Below are positions 1 through 9,756 of a stretch of DNA of 64,000 nt, piece after piece. Origin of the DNA: Pseudogymnoascus destructans (taxonomy: Eukaryota > Ascomycota > Leotiomycetes > Thelebolales > Thelebolaceae); NCBI RefSeq assembly GCF_001641265.1, contig NW_020167545.1:310001-374000 (forward strand), given 5' to 3'. The first letter of the stretch is position 1. Each line of letters opens with the position of its first letter. The notes beneath the pieces were generated by a model. The model made no database searches. It saw only the letters and a list, made by a program, of their open reading frames with translations, and was not told where the DNA came from. The position numbers and the translations under genes are program-made.

Positions 1-70
1 GAGCGCGAAGCATGCACACCCATTTCCGGGCAAGGAACACTTACGGCCACCTCCCAAACGGAATAGCCAG

Positions 71-1647
71 ATGCTTGCTCTCACCGGCGGAGGTGTTCTA
101 ACCATCCTGCTCGGCTCACAACTCGCATTTCCATCCCACGAGAAGAACGCCCCCGAACCACCACCATCCCATGAGACCACCGCTAATCCACAACCCCATT
201 CCGAGCCGGAAACCCAACCCGAGCTGAAAGAAGGGGTACAATATTACCGCCTTGATGAAATCCGCAGCCATGATGGTGCCTCGGCCCGGCCCTGGGTCAC
301 GCGCGGCACCTCCGTCTACGACATCACAGACTGGATCCCGGCACACCCTGGCGGCGAGGTGATCCTGCGCGCGTGCGGGGGCAGTCTAGATCCGTACTGG
401 GACATCTTCTCGATCCACAAGCGCAAAGACGTTTACGAGATCCTAGAGGAGTACAAGGTCGGGGAAATCTCACCGCACGACCTCGTTGATGGCAAGCTCC
501 CGGCCGCAACAGTCCCTAATCCCTTCATCGCCGACCCGGAACGTGATCCACGTCTCCTAACACTCACCACGCGTCCGCGCAACGCCGAAACACCCTCCGA
601 AGGCCTCTCCCCTTTCCTCACCCCCACCCCCCTCTTCTACGTCCGGAACCACATGTGGGTTCCCCCTGTCGAGGCCAATGAGCACAGCCTAACCATCACG
701 CTCCCCTCCGGCGACGAAAAGACCTACACTCTGCAAGACCTCAAATCCCGCTTCCGCACCCACACCGTGACCGCAACCCTCCAATGCTCCGGTAACCGCC
801 GCGCAGACATGACCCGCGCCGTCCCCGACAAAGGCACCAACGGTCTCCAATGGGAAGCCGGCGCCATCTCCTGCGCGGAATGGACCGGCGTCAAACTCCG
901 CGACGTCCTCGCTGACGCCGGGTTGGACCTCGCATCCCCCGGCCCCGACGCCAAACACGCACAATTCGAAGGCGCCGAAGCGTACGGCGCCAGTATCCCG
1001 CTCAGCAAGGTTCTCGACTCCCAAGGCGATGTTCTCCTGGCCTTCGGGATGAACGGGGCCCCCCTACCCGCCGACCATGGCTTCCCCCTCCGCGTCATCG
1101 TGCCCGGCAACGTTGCGGCCCGGAGCGTCAAGTGGCTCAAGAAAATCACCGTCAGCGACGAGGAGAGCACGACGCAGTGGCAGCGCCGGGATTACAAGTG
1201 TTTCGGCCCCAACGTCGCCAAGCCCGACTGGAGCAAGGCGCCCAGTATCCAGGAGATGCCCGTCACCAGCGCCATTACACGGATCCAGCGCCCCGAGGCC
1301 GGGGGAAAGGTCAACGTAGAGGGCTACGCGTATAGCGGTGGCGGCCGCGAGATCGTGCGCGTAGATGTGTCGATTGATGCCGGCAAGACGTGGGCGCAGG
1401 CGGAGCTGATGGGCGATGAGGGGAAAGGGAGTAAGAGCTGGTGGTGGAAACGGTGGCGGTTTGAGATCCCGGATGAGGGGGATGGGGGGGGGAGGTGCTG
1501 GTTAAGGCCACGGATGAGAGTTATAATACCCAGCCGGAGGATTATAGGGGGATTTGGAATCAGAGGGGGAATTTGAGCTGTGCGTGGCATGGGGTGCATG
1601 TTGGGCCGGGGGAGGGGGCGAAGGGGGGGAAGGCGGTGAAGGGGTAG
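71..1647 (+). CDS. Sulfite oxidase-like molybdoenzyme with N-terminal cytochrome b5 domain, one-base frameshift near the 3' end
   Basis: From the ATG at 71 the protein has a hydrophobic segment (about residues 3-20), a cytochrome b5 domain (HPGG at 92-95, second candidate haem His at 116), then an oxidoreductase molybdopterin domain with the molybdenum-ligand Cys in LQCSGNRR (C239) and a Mo-co dimerisation domain. There is no FAD/NADH domain, so nitrate reductase is unlikely. Known members oxidise sulfite to sulfate, usually in the mitochondrial intermembrane space. The frame is open upstream to the window edge, so the true start may lie outside. After a run of nine G at 1484-1492 the long frame reads into nonsense. 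One extra G would restore the family C-terminus (KATDESYNTQPEDYRGIWNQ, then an NLSCAWH-type end), with a stop at 1645-1647. This is either a real disruption or a homopolymer error. Confidence 0.85.
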
Positions 1648-2641
1648 GTGGATTGTAGAGTATTAGTACCGCGACATAGCATGGCATAATACCCGATTTA
1701 TTAATTATTTTTGTGTTCGTCTTCACCTTTCCCAGTAGTATCACAACAGCGTGCCATTTTCTTGGAGGGACCACTACTGGTGATACCGCGCTGGGTCATT
1801 CAACCTTGAAGAACAGCTTGATCGCCATCGTGGAATCGATGGGATCTTTTAGAGCAACATTCCACCCATAAAAAGGATGGCCGACCGGAATCGACGAAGG
1901 TGGCAAGGATCTTCCGAGTGAAAGTGCTCCGACTGGGTTCTCACCTATCATGCATTCTTGTCACCAATTATTGATTCTCACCGATTATTGGTCCTCGCCG
2001 ATCTTGAATTCCTGTCACCGAAATTCTGTCCACCGCTCAGAGAAGCAGGGACGTACTCCTTCCTTTCTGGAGAGCACGCAACTTTCCCTGCATTTCTTGT
2101 ATTTCCTCCCTGTTACGCAGGCCTGTATGCCTTCCTTCAACGTCTTTTTTCTCGTTTTCTCGCGTAATAACCCATTGCCTCCGTCCGTCTGGAATCGCGC
2201 TTCCCATTTCTCAATCTCTGCGATCAGGGGGGGGGAGGATATCAAAGTCGAGGCAAAGAGGACAAAGATATCCACATATGCCCTCCAAAAAGTCTAACTG
2301 TACTAACATTACCATGGATGGTGCCAAGGATAAATATTCCATCACCCCCGCAAGAACTGACAGTCAACCTCACACCCGAGCGCTAGAAATCCCCGTCCCA
2401 GATTCATAGATGATCCGGACGTACTTATACAAGCGGTGACGGCAACGAAGTTACATCGGAGCGCATCAGACTGGATCCCACAAGGCGAAGCTTAGAAGTG
2501 CGAACGGAAGAATCTTAACATAGATTCTCGAAACGGATTTCAAACAGAAGTTGGGAATGGTCAAGAAGACGAAGACTGGGGTGTCATAACAACAAGAAGC
2601 AGCAACGGTGACAGAAACTAGCGACAGGAGCATGAACGGTG
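1648..2641. other. Intergenic stretch without recognised genes
   Basis: No ORF here has a recognisable domain, and the longest (about 115 codons at 1950-2297) is low-complexity. I saw no terminal repeats. It separates the sulfite oxidase-like gene from the transposon cluster that begins at 2642. Confidence 0.5.
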
Positions 2642-2879
2642 AACCAAAACCTACGACAGGCAAATGAAGTACTAAGCAAGCGCCGGAGAGCTAGGAAAAC
2701 ACGACTACAGCAAGGAGGATCACTTAGTCAACAAGGGGCGCAAGAGCTACAGGATGAGAGGGATGTTGTGCAGCAGGTAGAGCAGGAAATAAGGGCAAGC
2801 CGTGGTCGGAAGCCAAGGGAAGAAACCCGTGCCCGTCGCTGTGGCAAGTGTGGTGAGACTGGGCACAATGCGCGCACGT
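2642..2879 (+). repeat. Inverted extra copy of the pogo-A transposase tail
   Basis: This block repeats, in opposite orientation, the C-terminal coding end of the adjacent transposase (about 3028-3263), including the zinc knuckle CGKCGETGHNARTC up to its Arg-Thr. I see no mismatch between the copies by eye. It then runs straight into the left terminal repeat of the element at ACGT, a four-base sequence shared by the coding tail and the TIR start. It looks like a microhomology-mediated rearrangement rather than an independent gene. Confidence 0.8.
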
Positions 2880-4735
2880 ACATGTATAGCGAAAGCGCCA
2901 AACAAGCGAAAGCGCCAAAATTATCTACCCTCACGACAAACATTGCGATAAATCTACCACAACATTAGAAATCAATTGAAACTACTCGGAGTCCTCTTCC
3001 TCAGAGGTGTCTATTACAATCTGACACGTGCGCGCATTGTGCCCAGTCTCACCACACTTGCCACAGCGACGGGCACGGGTTTCTTCCCTTGGCTTCCGAC
3101 CACGGCTTGCCCTTATTTCCTGCTCTACCTGCTGCACAACATCCCTCTCATCCTGTAGCTCTTGCGCCCCTTGTTGACTAAGTGATCCTCCTTGCTGTAG
3201 TCGTGTTTTCCTAGCTCTCCGGCGCTTGCTTAGTACTTCATTTGCCTGTCGTAGGTTTTGGTTCTCTCCCTTTAGCAGTGCTAATTGATGCATTATTTGC
3301 GATGCACCCTTTGTAAACTGGTCAACAGCTGCATAGATTGAGGTTGGAGAGCTATTTTGATGGCGTGAAATCCGAGTTTTAATAAATGTAGACTGTGACA
3401 TAGCTTCAATTGGGTTGTTTGGTGTCTGAGAAACCCAAGGTTGAGCAGTACCTGGGCGGGAGCTTGGAGGCGTTGGTGTCCTTAACTTAAGATCAAGTGT
3501 AGATATCACTCTCTCAGGGTCAAATGGAAGAAGCCCTGCCCCTCGGAACCCGCCTCGAATGTTACTTTCCGTCATTGTAGTGTTAAATGCAGTGTGGAAG
3601 GCAGGAAAGAAGTCATCCTTTGTAATATGAGAAATATGAGCCTGCATCATATCTTCAATTTGCCGACCATAGGCCTGCTTTAACGGGCCGAAACAGCCAA
3701 CATCAAGTGGCTGGAGTAGATGAGAAGAGTGAGCAGGCATACAAAGCGTAATAATGTTGTGTTCCTTGCAGTACTCCTCAAACTCATCTGAGTGGTGGCT
3801 CTCATGACCATCAAGGACTAACAAGCGATAACCACCAACACTCCGGGCCTTTGTATGCTTCTCAAAGTGCTGAATCCAATCCATGCCTCTCTCGTTTGTA
3901 GTCCAGCCATTTTCAGTAACAGAAATCACCCAATCGCTTGAAAATCCACTATTCTCATACCAAGATGTAAGGTGGTTTTTGCCTGCAACAATGATAAATG
4001 GTGGTACTGCCCAACCTTGAGAACTAACGCCTTGGATTACTGTAACCCATTCCCGATTACCAGGCTGTACCTTCTTTGCTTTTGCCCGCCCGTCTGAGCT
4101 TGTTACAACCATAGCAGTTGAGATAACGCCCATCATAAACCCAGTCTCATCAAAGTTGTAGATATCTGCTTCATCGATACCATATTTCGCAATTGTGTTA
4201 CGCACAAGCTCAAACCAGCCATTAATAACTTCTGGATCTTCGCACTTAGCCCTCTGGTAGTCGTATTTGCGCTGAAAGCGTGTCTGGAGCTCTACACGCC
4301 GCTTAACAAAGTTTGAAGCCCAACGCGACCCAACGCGTGACGCGTCGCGTGTTGCAAGTAGTCGACTTGCCATATCTTCAACAACAGACAGCTGAGGAGG
4401 AAACCCTTTGGCAGCTAGGTCGAGTATATACTGAACAAGGACGGACTCCTCTAGGTTAGTTAATTTCCGTGAGTTGGCTTGGATATCGCGTCGTGAAGGT
4501 ACACCTTCTAGACGACGACCTAGCTTGCGGTGGTCCACAGAATAGATCCTAGCAGCAACTCGAAGGCGTAACTTTGGGTCGCTTTGCATAGCCTGGATAG
4601 CTAGCACTAATTGGCTTTCATCGTTTTTATGGGGCATGTTTTGTTGTTGAGGAATTTAACATTTAGTTGGGGGGTTTGATCACTGCATCATTTTGGCGCT
4701 TTCGCTTGTTTGGCGCTTTCGCTATACATGTACGT
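2876..4735 (-). mobile_element. Intact pogo/Fot-type DNA transposon, family A
   Basis: The element is bounded by perfect 46-bp terminal inverted repeats at 2876-2921 and 4690-4735. Each holds two copies of an AGCGAAAGCGCCAAA unit. A TA target dinucleotide follows the right end (4736-4737). The left TA is missing because the flank has been replaced by the inverted tail copy. It carries one full transposase ORF. TA targets and a DD35D transposase with CENP-B-like DNA-binding domains place it in the pogo/Fot group of Tc1/mariner. A deletion derivative of the same family lies at 17202-18358. Confidence 0.9.
2982..4637 (-). CDS. pogo/Fot-type transposase, family A (551 aa)
   Basis: The uninterrupted ORF encodes a DNA cut-and-paste transposase. 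It has an N-terminal psq/HTH region (about residues 1-50), a CENP-B-type HTH (about 60-130), and a DDE catalytic core with D163 (YNFDETGF), D276 (LVLDGHESHHS) and D312 (LLQPLDVGCFGPLK), giving DD35D spacing. A basic coiled region and a CCHC zinc knuckle (CGKCGETGHNARTC) close the protein. The length is normal for the family and no stops interrupt it, so it may be active. It is flanked only by its own TIRs. It differs from the family B transposase at 18618-20273, with which it is clearly homologous. Confidence 0.92.
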   Translation of the reverse strand: MPHKNDESQLVLAIQAMQSDPKLRLRVAARIYSVDHRKLGRRLEGVPSRRDIQANSRKLTNLEESVLVQYILDLAAKGFPPQLSVVEDMASRLLATRDASRVGSRWASNFVKRRVELQTRFQRKYDYQRAKCEDPEVINGWFELVRNTIAKYGIDEADIYNFDETGFMMGVISTAMVVTSSDGRAKAKKVQPGNREWVTVIQGVSSQGWAVPPFIIVAGKNHLTSWYENSGFSSDWVISVTENGWTTNERGMDWIQHFEKHTKARSVGGYRLLVLDGHESHHSDEFEEYCKEHNIITLCMPAHSSHLLQPLDVGCFGPLKQAYGRQIEDMMQAHISHITKDDFFPAFHTAFNTTMTESNIRGGFRGAGLLPFDPERVISTLDLKLRTPTPPSSRPGTAQPWVSQTPNNPIEAMSQSTFIKTRISRHQNSSPTSIYAAVDQFTKGASQIMHQLALLKGENQNLRQANEVLSKRRRARKTRLQQGGSLSQQGAQELQDERDVVQQVEQEIRASRGRKPREETRARRCGKCGETGHNARTCQIVIDTSEEEDSE

Positions 4736-4742
4736 TAACTTA

Positions 4743-5428
4743 ACGTATTTCACGTACGAGTTGGCCACCAAAACACCAAAACACCAAAACGCGTCGACTA
4801 GACTACAGTCGACAATGCCACAACCAACACAAGCCCAATCCTCTAATCAAGAGGATAGATTACTTGTAGCTATTCAGGCACTAAAGCAACATCAATTTAA
4901 AAGTGTCCGAGCTGTTGCATTGTCGTACGATGTACCACGGACGACCCTTAGCAACAGAATGAATGGAATGACTTCCTAACGTGACTCTACCCCTAACTTA
5001 CACAAGTTGACTCTGTACGAAGAGTTAGCTCTTGTTTAGTATATCCTCGACCTAGATTCACGTGGATTTCCACCCTAGCCACAAGCTGTACAAGAAATGG
5101 CAGACCTTCTACTCTCTGAAAGAGGCAAGGGCCATATTAGGATAAACTAGACTACTACCTTCATTAAACGTCATATAGAAATCAAAGCAAAGTTTAGTTA
5201 GATACGATTATAAACGAGCAAAATGTAAAGATCTAAAGATAATTCAAGGGTGGTTCTCCCTTGTACGAAACACAGTTGTAAAATACAGAATCTTAGAGCA
5301 GGATATCTACAACTTTAATGAAGCAGGTTTCGTAATGGGAGTTATTGCTACTGTAAAGGTTAAGCTTGCTTAGAAGCAAAGAGCCGTCCGAAGACTATAC
5401 AGCTAGGGAATAGAGAGTAGGTATTAAT
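4743..5428 (+). pseudogene. Decayed 5' half of a pogo family B transposon
   Basis: It begins with a family B terminal repeat (ACGTATTTCAC, then GAGTTGGCCACC) after a TA at 4741-4742. The ATG at 4815 matches the start of the intact family B transposase (MPQPTQAQSS). Alignment continues to about SRPKTIQ.GNRE, with many in-frame stops such as CAG to TAG and CGA to TAA, a RIP-like pattern. It stops where a hAT terminus begins at 5429. A decayed 3' half of the same family is at 61937-63056. Confidence 0.8.
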
Positions 5429-6103
5429 CAGTGTGTAGCGAATCGTGATTCGGCATGATTCACCCCGAATCAAATTCGATTCATGATCTGATTTGGGCTA
5501 TTTCTTGATGATTTGAATATGCTTTAGCAAGTATTCGAATGATCCGAATACTTGCCAAGATGTCTAAGATGTCCATGCATCTAGCAGTGAGGACTTACTG
5601 TCGTCCTTAATATATAGCTTTTTAGATTGACATTTAATACATCTAATCATTAAAATTATCGTCATTATGAGTGATTCCGAGTTGTCTAACATCCCTAAGG
5701 ATCTTAACAATCATGTTATTTATAAAGATAACAGTAATGATGGCGTATTCTCATCGTCTTCGCTATCATTACCACAAAGCAGTACTGCAACACTACAGCT
5801 ACCAGTCACTCATTCTGCTCTTTTTACAAGAATCTATATTCTTGTACTATCTTAAGAGGCCCTCCTAATAAGATGCAATATGCTTGTATACAAGAAGGCT
5901 GTTCATATATGCCTAAAGCTAAACCAGTATCGCAAACTGTATAACAGCATAATTTAAAGTAGGATAAGAAGAGCCTTGTAGCTTCTCTGTTGGGCGTATA
6001 AAGATATAGAAAAAATCTAATAACGCCTTCATCGTTTGCCAATCTTTTGCTGTTAAAGCTATATCTTTCATACTTAAATCAAGCTGTTGAGATGCACAGA
6101 GAG
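5429..6103 (+). pseudogene. Decayed hAT-type element, 5' end
   Basis: The block opens with CAGTGTGTAGCGAATC, a hAT-style terminus closely matching the inverted one at 50386-50404. An ATG at 5667 starts a 62-codon reading frame, followed by a Cys-rich piece (about 5876-5930, CIQEGCSYMPKAKP) that could be a BED zinc-finger remnant, and then numerous stops. A Gypsy LTR begins at 6104. The assignment rests mainly on the terminus. Confidence 0.5.
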
Positions 6104-6361
6104 TGTAAGGACACAGGGCACCCAGCTCAAAGTAATAGCATATGGGAGTGCAAGTCGGAGGCTAAACGGATGCTATCCTATAGGTCTACTACAAAGGATA
6201 CAAAAAAGATGATGGGGGAACCCCGTGAGTCGATTGTCTCAAGTACCCGAAACCCATCCGACTTGGTTACGACTCGGTTAGCCCACCCAAATGATCACAC
6301 ATGACCCCGCAGCTACCCAGAGTCTACTCCCTAGAATGAGAGACGAGAAGGCATCCTTACA
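6104..6361 (-). repeat. Gypsy LTR (258 bp)
   Basis: It begins TGTAAGGACAC and ends GCATCCTTACA. It keeps the conserved CTTTTTTGTATCC box in reverse orientation. It belongs to the longer-diverged LTR subfamily shared with 20632-20954 and 53396-53642. Confidence 0.85.
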
Positions 6362-7000
6362 CTACCCCCCTCCTGAGAGAGTGCTTTGTCCGCAAGGCAC
6401 GCAGCTAGTATCATGTCCGCAAGGCACGCAGCTAGTATCATGTCCGCAACGTCTCTGAATAGTCTCCGTGAACGGAGCGTTCTTTGTTATCATAATGTTG
6501 GCTGGTAATTGCGTCCGGAACAACTTCGTTTGTCATGCGCGTCGGGAAGGTGCTTTGTTTGCCACAGTAGTCATCCCGAGGTGGTATCGTGTTAGGGTCC
6601 ATTTGGCATGTGAAACTGGGGCTCGCTTTTGTTCAATCTCACGTTCGTTCTTGAGGTCCGAAACCGTACCGGAAGGTGTCCGCTACACGTTTGAGTAGAA
6701 TTTTCGTAAACGTGAAAGAAGAAGTGGCTGCGCTAGCCCGATTCAGAGTTTATTGTTGTAAGCCAACATTTGAGTATTCCGCTTCGCCCACTTCCTCTTG
6801 TTTTTACCTTACAACAACAACGCCAGCGACCCTCCCACCCGAGACCAGTAAGTGGCCCCCCCCCCGTCTGTTTGTTTATGATACTGATAGATTGGATAGT
6901 ATAACTCCAATCCACAAGAACGAGTAGGTGATGAGAGCGCGTTTGCGCGGTGTTGATAACTTGTGCTGGGCTGACGGAATCACAGATTCCAAATTTGAAG

Positions 7001-7255
7001 ATGCCGGTTCCCACCCCCTCTGGGGCCCCGGTCCCCGGCCAGTTCAAAGTGTGGGTACTGCACATCGCAGCACTCGCCTTGCATCCCGGTAGGTTTTCTT
7101 GTGGGGTTCAGTGTTTGGTTTGGTTGGCCGTTGCTAACTTTGGTGAAAGCTGCCCTGGTTCCTTGGGGAAGAGTTTTCGGCCCTCCTGGCCGCCGAAGAG
7201 GCCACCCCCCTCATCCCCGCCGACGTCGTCGCCGCCGCCACCAAGGCCAATCAAG
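7001..7255 (+). pseudogene. Remnant of the Gypsy-borne antisense gene
   Basis: Reading opposite to its parent Gypsy remnant, it starts MPVPTPSGAPVPGQFKVW, matching MPVPPPPGAL in the intact element. After a gap it resumes with a second-exon-like stretch (LLAAEEATPLIPADVVAAA), comparable to LLAAEAATPPVPAAIKAAA in the intact copy. The first part and second-exon sequence sit in different frames, as expected if an intron lies between. The rest is lost. Confidence 0.6.
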
Positions 7256-7629
7256 CCACAACCCTACGTAATGGATAGCAGAGGATATGATTGACATTTG
7301 TTATCTATGTTATCCCTAATATCCCTTTGGCATGACACTACTATATAAGTAGATAATTCCCTTAGATAGGAGCTTCATGCTCAACTCAATATAGTATTCT
7401 TTACAATACTATAACGTGTTACTTAGAAAGCCTTTGTGTTTAATCCCCTGCCTCCTCTATTAACTCAACCTTATGTAAGAAACCTCTATGTCTTCTATTG
7501 TTTAGAAGTTAGTGTTACACTTTAAGCACCACTTCTACGAGGTACCAGCTTACACACAAAGCAACATAGCTAGAGACGATACTAGATCAAATGTTAAAAC
7601 AAAAGGGAAGGTAGCCACTAAACCTACCA
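7256..7629. other. AT-rich stretch, possible LTR/leader of the following Gypsy remnant
   Basis: No coding potential is visible. A TATA-like CTATATAAG occurs at about 7350, and the stretch leads into the decayed gag at 7630. It could be the LTR and leader of that element, but I found no matching second LTR. Confidence 0.3.
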
Positions 7630-8492
7630 TTGAAGCCACATAGGATCACCCTATAGACAAGCTTAAGATTGCATTCCCTGATACCTTTCATAGGGATAGC
7701 AAGAAGCTTAAGAGTTTGCTCATCTAGACAGAGCTATAAATGGCGTTTAACGCCAAACACTTCACCTAAGAAGTGGAACAGATCCTATAGGCCATGGCCC
7801 TCCTACGAGGACCAGCCTTAGAATGGATCTCTAATTACCTTGCTAACTACATGTCCCATTAAACGTCAGCAGGAAAATGCAACACCTAAGCCAGCTAAGA
7901 AACGAAGGAGATTTTTGTCATGGTTCACCAGGCATAGGGTGCCAGTTGGGTATTATGAATTAAACTCAATCTAGAGAAGGAAGGAAAGAGAAGAGGAGCA
8001 CTCCAGCAGTGGCTCGATCTGTATACAGCTATGTTGTTGTGGAGTGAATTCTCTTTAGGGAGACCAGTTCTGAGAATTCACTCCACAACTGAAAACTTCG
8101 CTCCAACCCCGGAAAGCTCCCCACACCCCTGAACCCCTACTCGAGCTGCAAGGCGCACTTGATATCGTAACAATTTTCGTATCCTAGGCTAGATTCATTA
8201 GACAACTTAAAGCAAACTTTGGAGACACTAATGAATGACAGAATGCAGTCAGGGCACTCTAGTCTCTTAGGCAGAGAGGGTTAGCAGTTGCATACACCGC
8301 TAAGTCAACAGCATACAACACTTACTAAGTAGGGAGAAGAGGCTATCTATGACCAATTCTACACAGGTCTAAAGGACCATGTAAAGGATGAAATCTCGAG
8401 GTCCGACAAACCAGATAACCTTAGGGAGATGATCAAGTTAGCCTAGAAGATTGACAACCAGCACTATGAACAGAAACTCTATAATATGGATG
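7630..8492 (+). pseudogene. Decayed Ty3/Gypsy gag fragment, split by a solo LTR
   Basis: Translation with stops gives a retrotransposon-gag pattern: FPDTFHRDSKKLKSLL, then MALLRGPALEWISNYL before the solo LTR (7916-8172). After it come QTFGDTNE, VAYTAKS, AIYDQFYTGLKDHVKDEI, and SDKPDNLREMIKLA. Most stops replace expected Gln or Trp codons, consistent with RIP. This is a different Gypsy family from the one at 34.6-42.4 kb; the pol remnant at 23284-24200 may belong to the same kind. Confidence 0.75.
7916..8172 (-). repeat. Solo LTR with TSD ATTTT (257 bp)
   Basis: Read on the minus strand it starts TGTTACGATATC and ends ACCATGACA. Both sides carry ATTTT (7911-7915 and 8173-8177). A long hairpin (arms GTTGTGGAGTGAATTCTC and its complement) sits inside at about 8031-8085. 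It is homologous to the solo LTR at 54214-54471. Confidence 0.9.
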
Positions 8493-8818
8493 CAATGAAA
8501 GGACATACCATGCTCTAGGTTGTGTAGATTCCAATAGTGTTTTACCTGTCGTAATGAGGTTGAAAAGTACTGAATCCGCCTTACTCCATCCTGATCTCGC
8601 ATGATAGGAAGAGATTGAACCTCATCGAAGAATCTAAATGCTCTGTAGTTTTGTGACGCACGAATTTCTAGACGAAGTCCTTCAAGGTCGGTCTTACTTG
8701 CAAGACGAAGTTCTTCCAAGCCGGCCTTGAGGTCAGCCTTGGTTGTAAGACGAAGTTCTTCGAGGTCGGTCTTGGTTACAAGAGTTGGAAGAATTTCGCG
8801 TAGGTGTTCGTAAGTCAC
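8438..8818 (-). CDS. Unrecognised small ORF with repeated KTDLEELRL units
   Basis: The 126-codon ORF starts MTYEHLREILPTLV and holds three imperfect copies of a K-[TA]-D-L-x-x-L-R-L unit (8 to 12 residues apart), suggesting a short helical or coiled-coil region. Its 3' end overlaps the gag remnant, so the true end may be earlier, near 8515. It lies between transposon pieces and may be part of one. I do not recognise a family. Confidence 0.3.
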   Translation of the reverse strand: MTYEHLREILPTLVTKTDLEELRLTTKADLKAGLEELRLASKTDLEGLRLEIRASQNYRAFRFFDEVQSLPIMRDQDGVRRIQYFSTSLRQVKHYWNLHNLEHGMSFHCIHIIEFLFIVLVVNLLG

Positions 8819-8830
8819 GATATTGCCATT

Positions 8831-9756
8831 TGTAATGGTGGGTGCACCAGATGTGAGAATCTAGCCACCCAAGGAAGGGATGAATTTACTAAGACAACAC
8901 ACTGTCTTAGGAAACAGAGCCAAAGGGTTGTAGCTTAGACTATTCCACAATGCAGCAATCAGGTGTGTGATGTAGTGAAGTGGTTCAGACAAGTTGCAAC
9001 AAATGTTGAGTCTGGGAACTCAGGGGTAAGTCAGAGGTTAACACCTCACTGACTTTTCAGAAACAAGGAGTAACAAGATGAATGCTTGGAAGCTTGGAAA
9101 AGACGTGGAAGTATGTGATAGTCGATTTACTGTATTGTCTGCTTGCCCTTTCTTAAGGAAAGGGCAATCCTATTTATGCTAAAGGAGTGTAGTTCTCTCG
9201 TTTTCCAAGACTTTCCATGACTTACCAGGCTTGGTAACTGTAGTCGACGTAAGAGAATCCCATAGAACCATCTCTTAGGTTCGTAGCCTATAGGAAGTAA
9301 AAGAAGGTCCAAGGTCAGAGTACCCCTATAGACAAATTATGTCATAGACAAATTATGTCATAGACAAATTATGTCATAACTTAACCAATCTTGTGGGTAA
9401 CTAAAGAGCGATGACATGTAATGAATCATAGAGGTTCGTAGGAGCTTTTAGAGCTATCATTCATGCTCCTAGGCCTCTAGTTGGTAGAAATATGTCATGT
9501 GGTAGTATGAGTGATGTCATGTAATGAATCATAGAGGGTTGTAGAGATATGCTATGTGATAATATCGGCCCAGTAACTAAGGAGCGATGATGTGTAATGA
9601 ATCATAGATGGTTGTAGCAATCGTTGAGTAGTATTGCTCTTGTTGTTGGTGTGATAAGCCAAAATATGTATAGTGACTTGTAGGTTTGAGGAGGAGATTT
9701 CCAAGTTTGCTCTTGAGTTTGATAGCAAACTGAGTGCAACGAATGTCAGTATGACA
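8831..9756 (+). repeat. LTR of the 0.93-kb family, third copy (926 bp)
   Basis: It starts TGTAATGGTGGGTGCACC and ends GTCAGTATGACA, and is homologous over its length to the solo LTRs at 56205-57140 and 58513-59448. The flanks (ccatt, atgtt) do not form a TSD, so one flank has been rearranged. A 17-bp unit (ATAGACAAATTATGTCA-like) occurs three times in tandem at about 9327-9377, explaining a local length difference from its relatives. Confidence 0.8.

Larger units (their letters stand above)
6104..7255 (-). mobile_element. 3' remnant of a Ty3/Gypsy element (LTR plus pol-LTR spacer)
   Basis: Read on the minus strand, this is the tail of the same Gypsy family as 34599-42391: antisense-gene region, a purine-rich stretch ending TAG, then a 258-bp LTR (6104-6361, TGTAAGG to CCTTACA). 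The polypurine boundary matches 42081-42092. The part at about 6950-7255 aligns with the reverse complement of 41150-41580. No pol remains. Many single-base changes separate it from the intact element. Confidence 0.85.

Noticed and set aside
1950..2297. Plus-strand ORF of 115 codons
   Set aside because: Low-complexity composition and no domain; overlapping ORFs of similar length exist in other frames.
9327..9377. Possible CRISPR-like or satellite array
   Set aside because: Only three 17-bp tandem units inside an LTR, with no spacers.
8831..9756. A third clean solo-LTR insertion of the 936-bp family
   Set aside because: The flanks ccatt and atgtt differ, so a simple insertion is not supported; rearrangement at one side is more likely.
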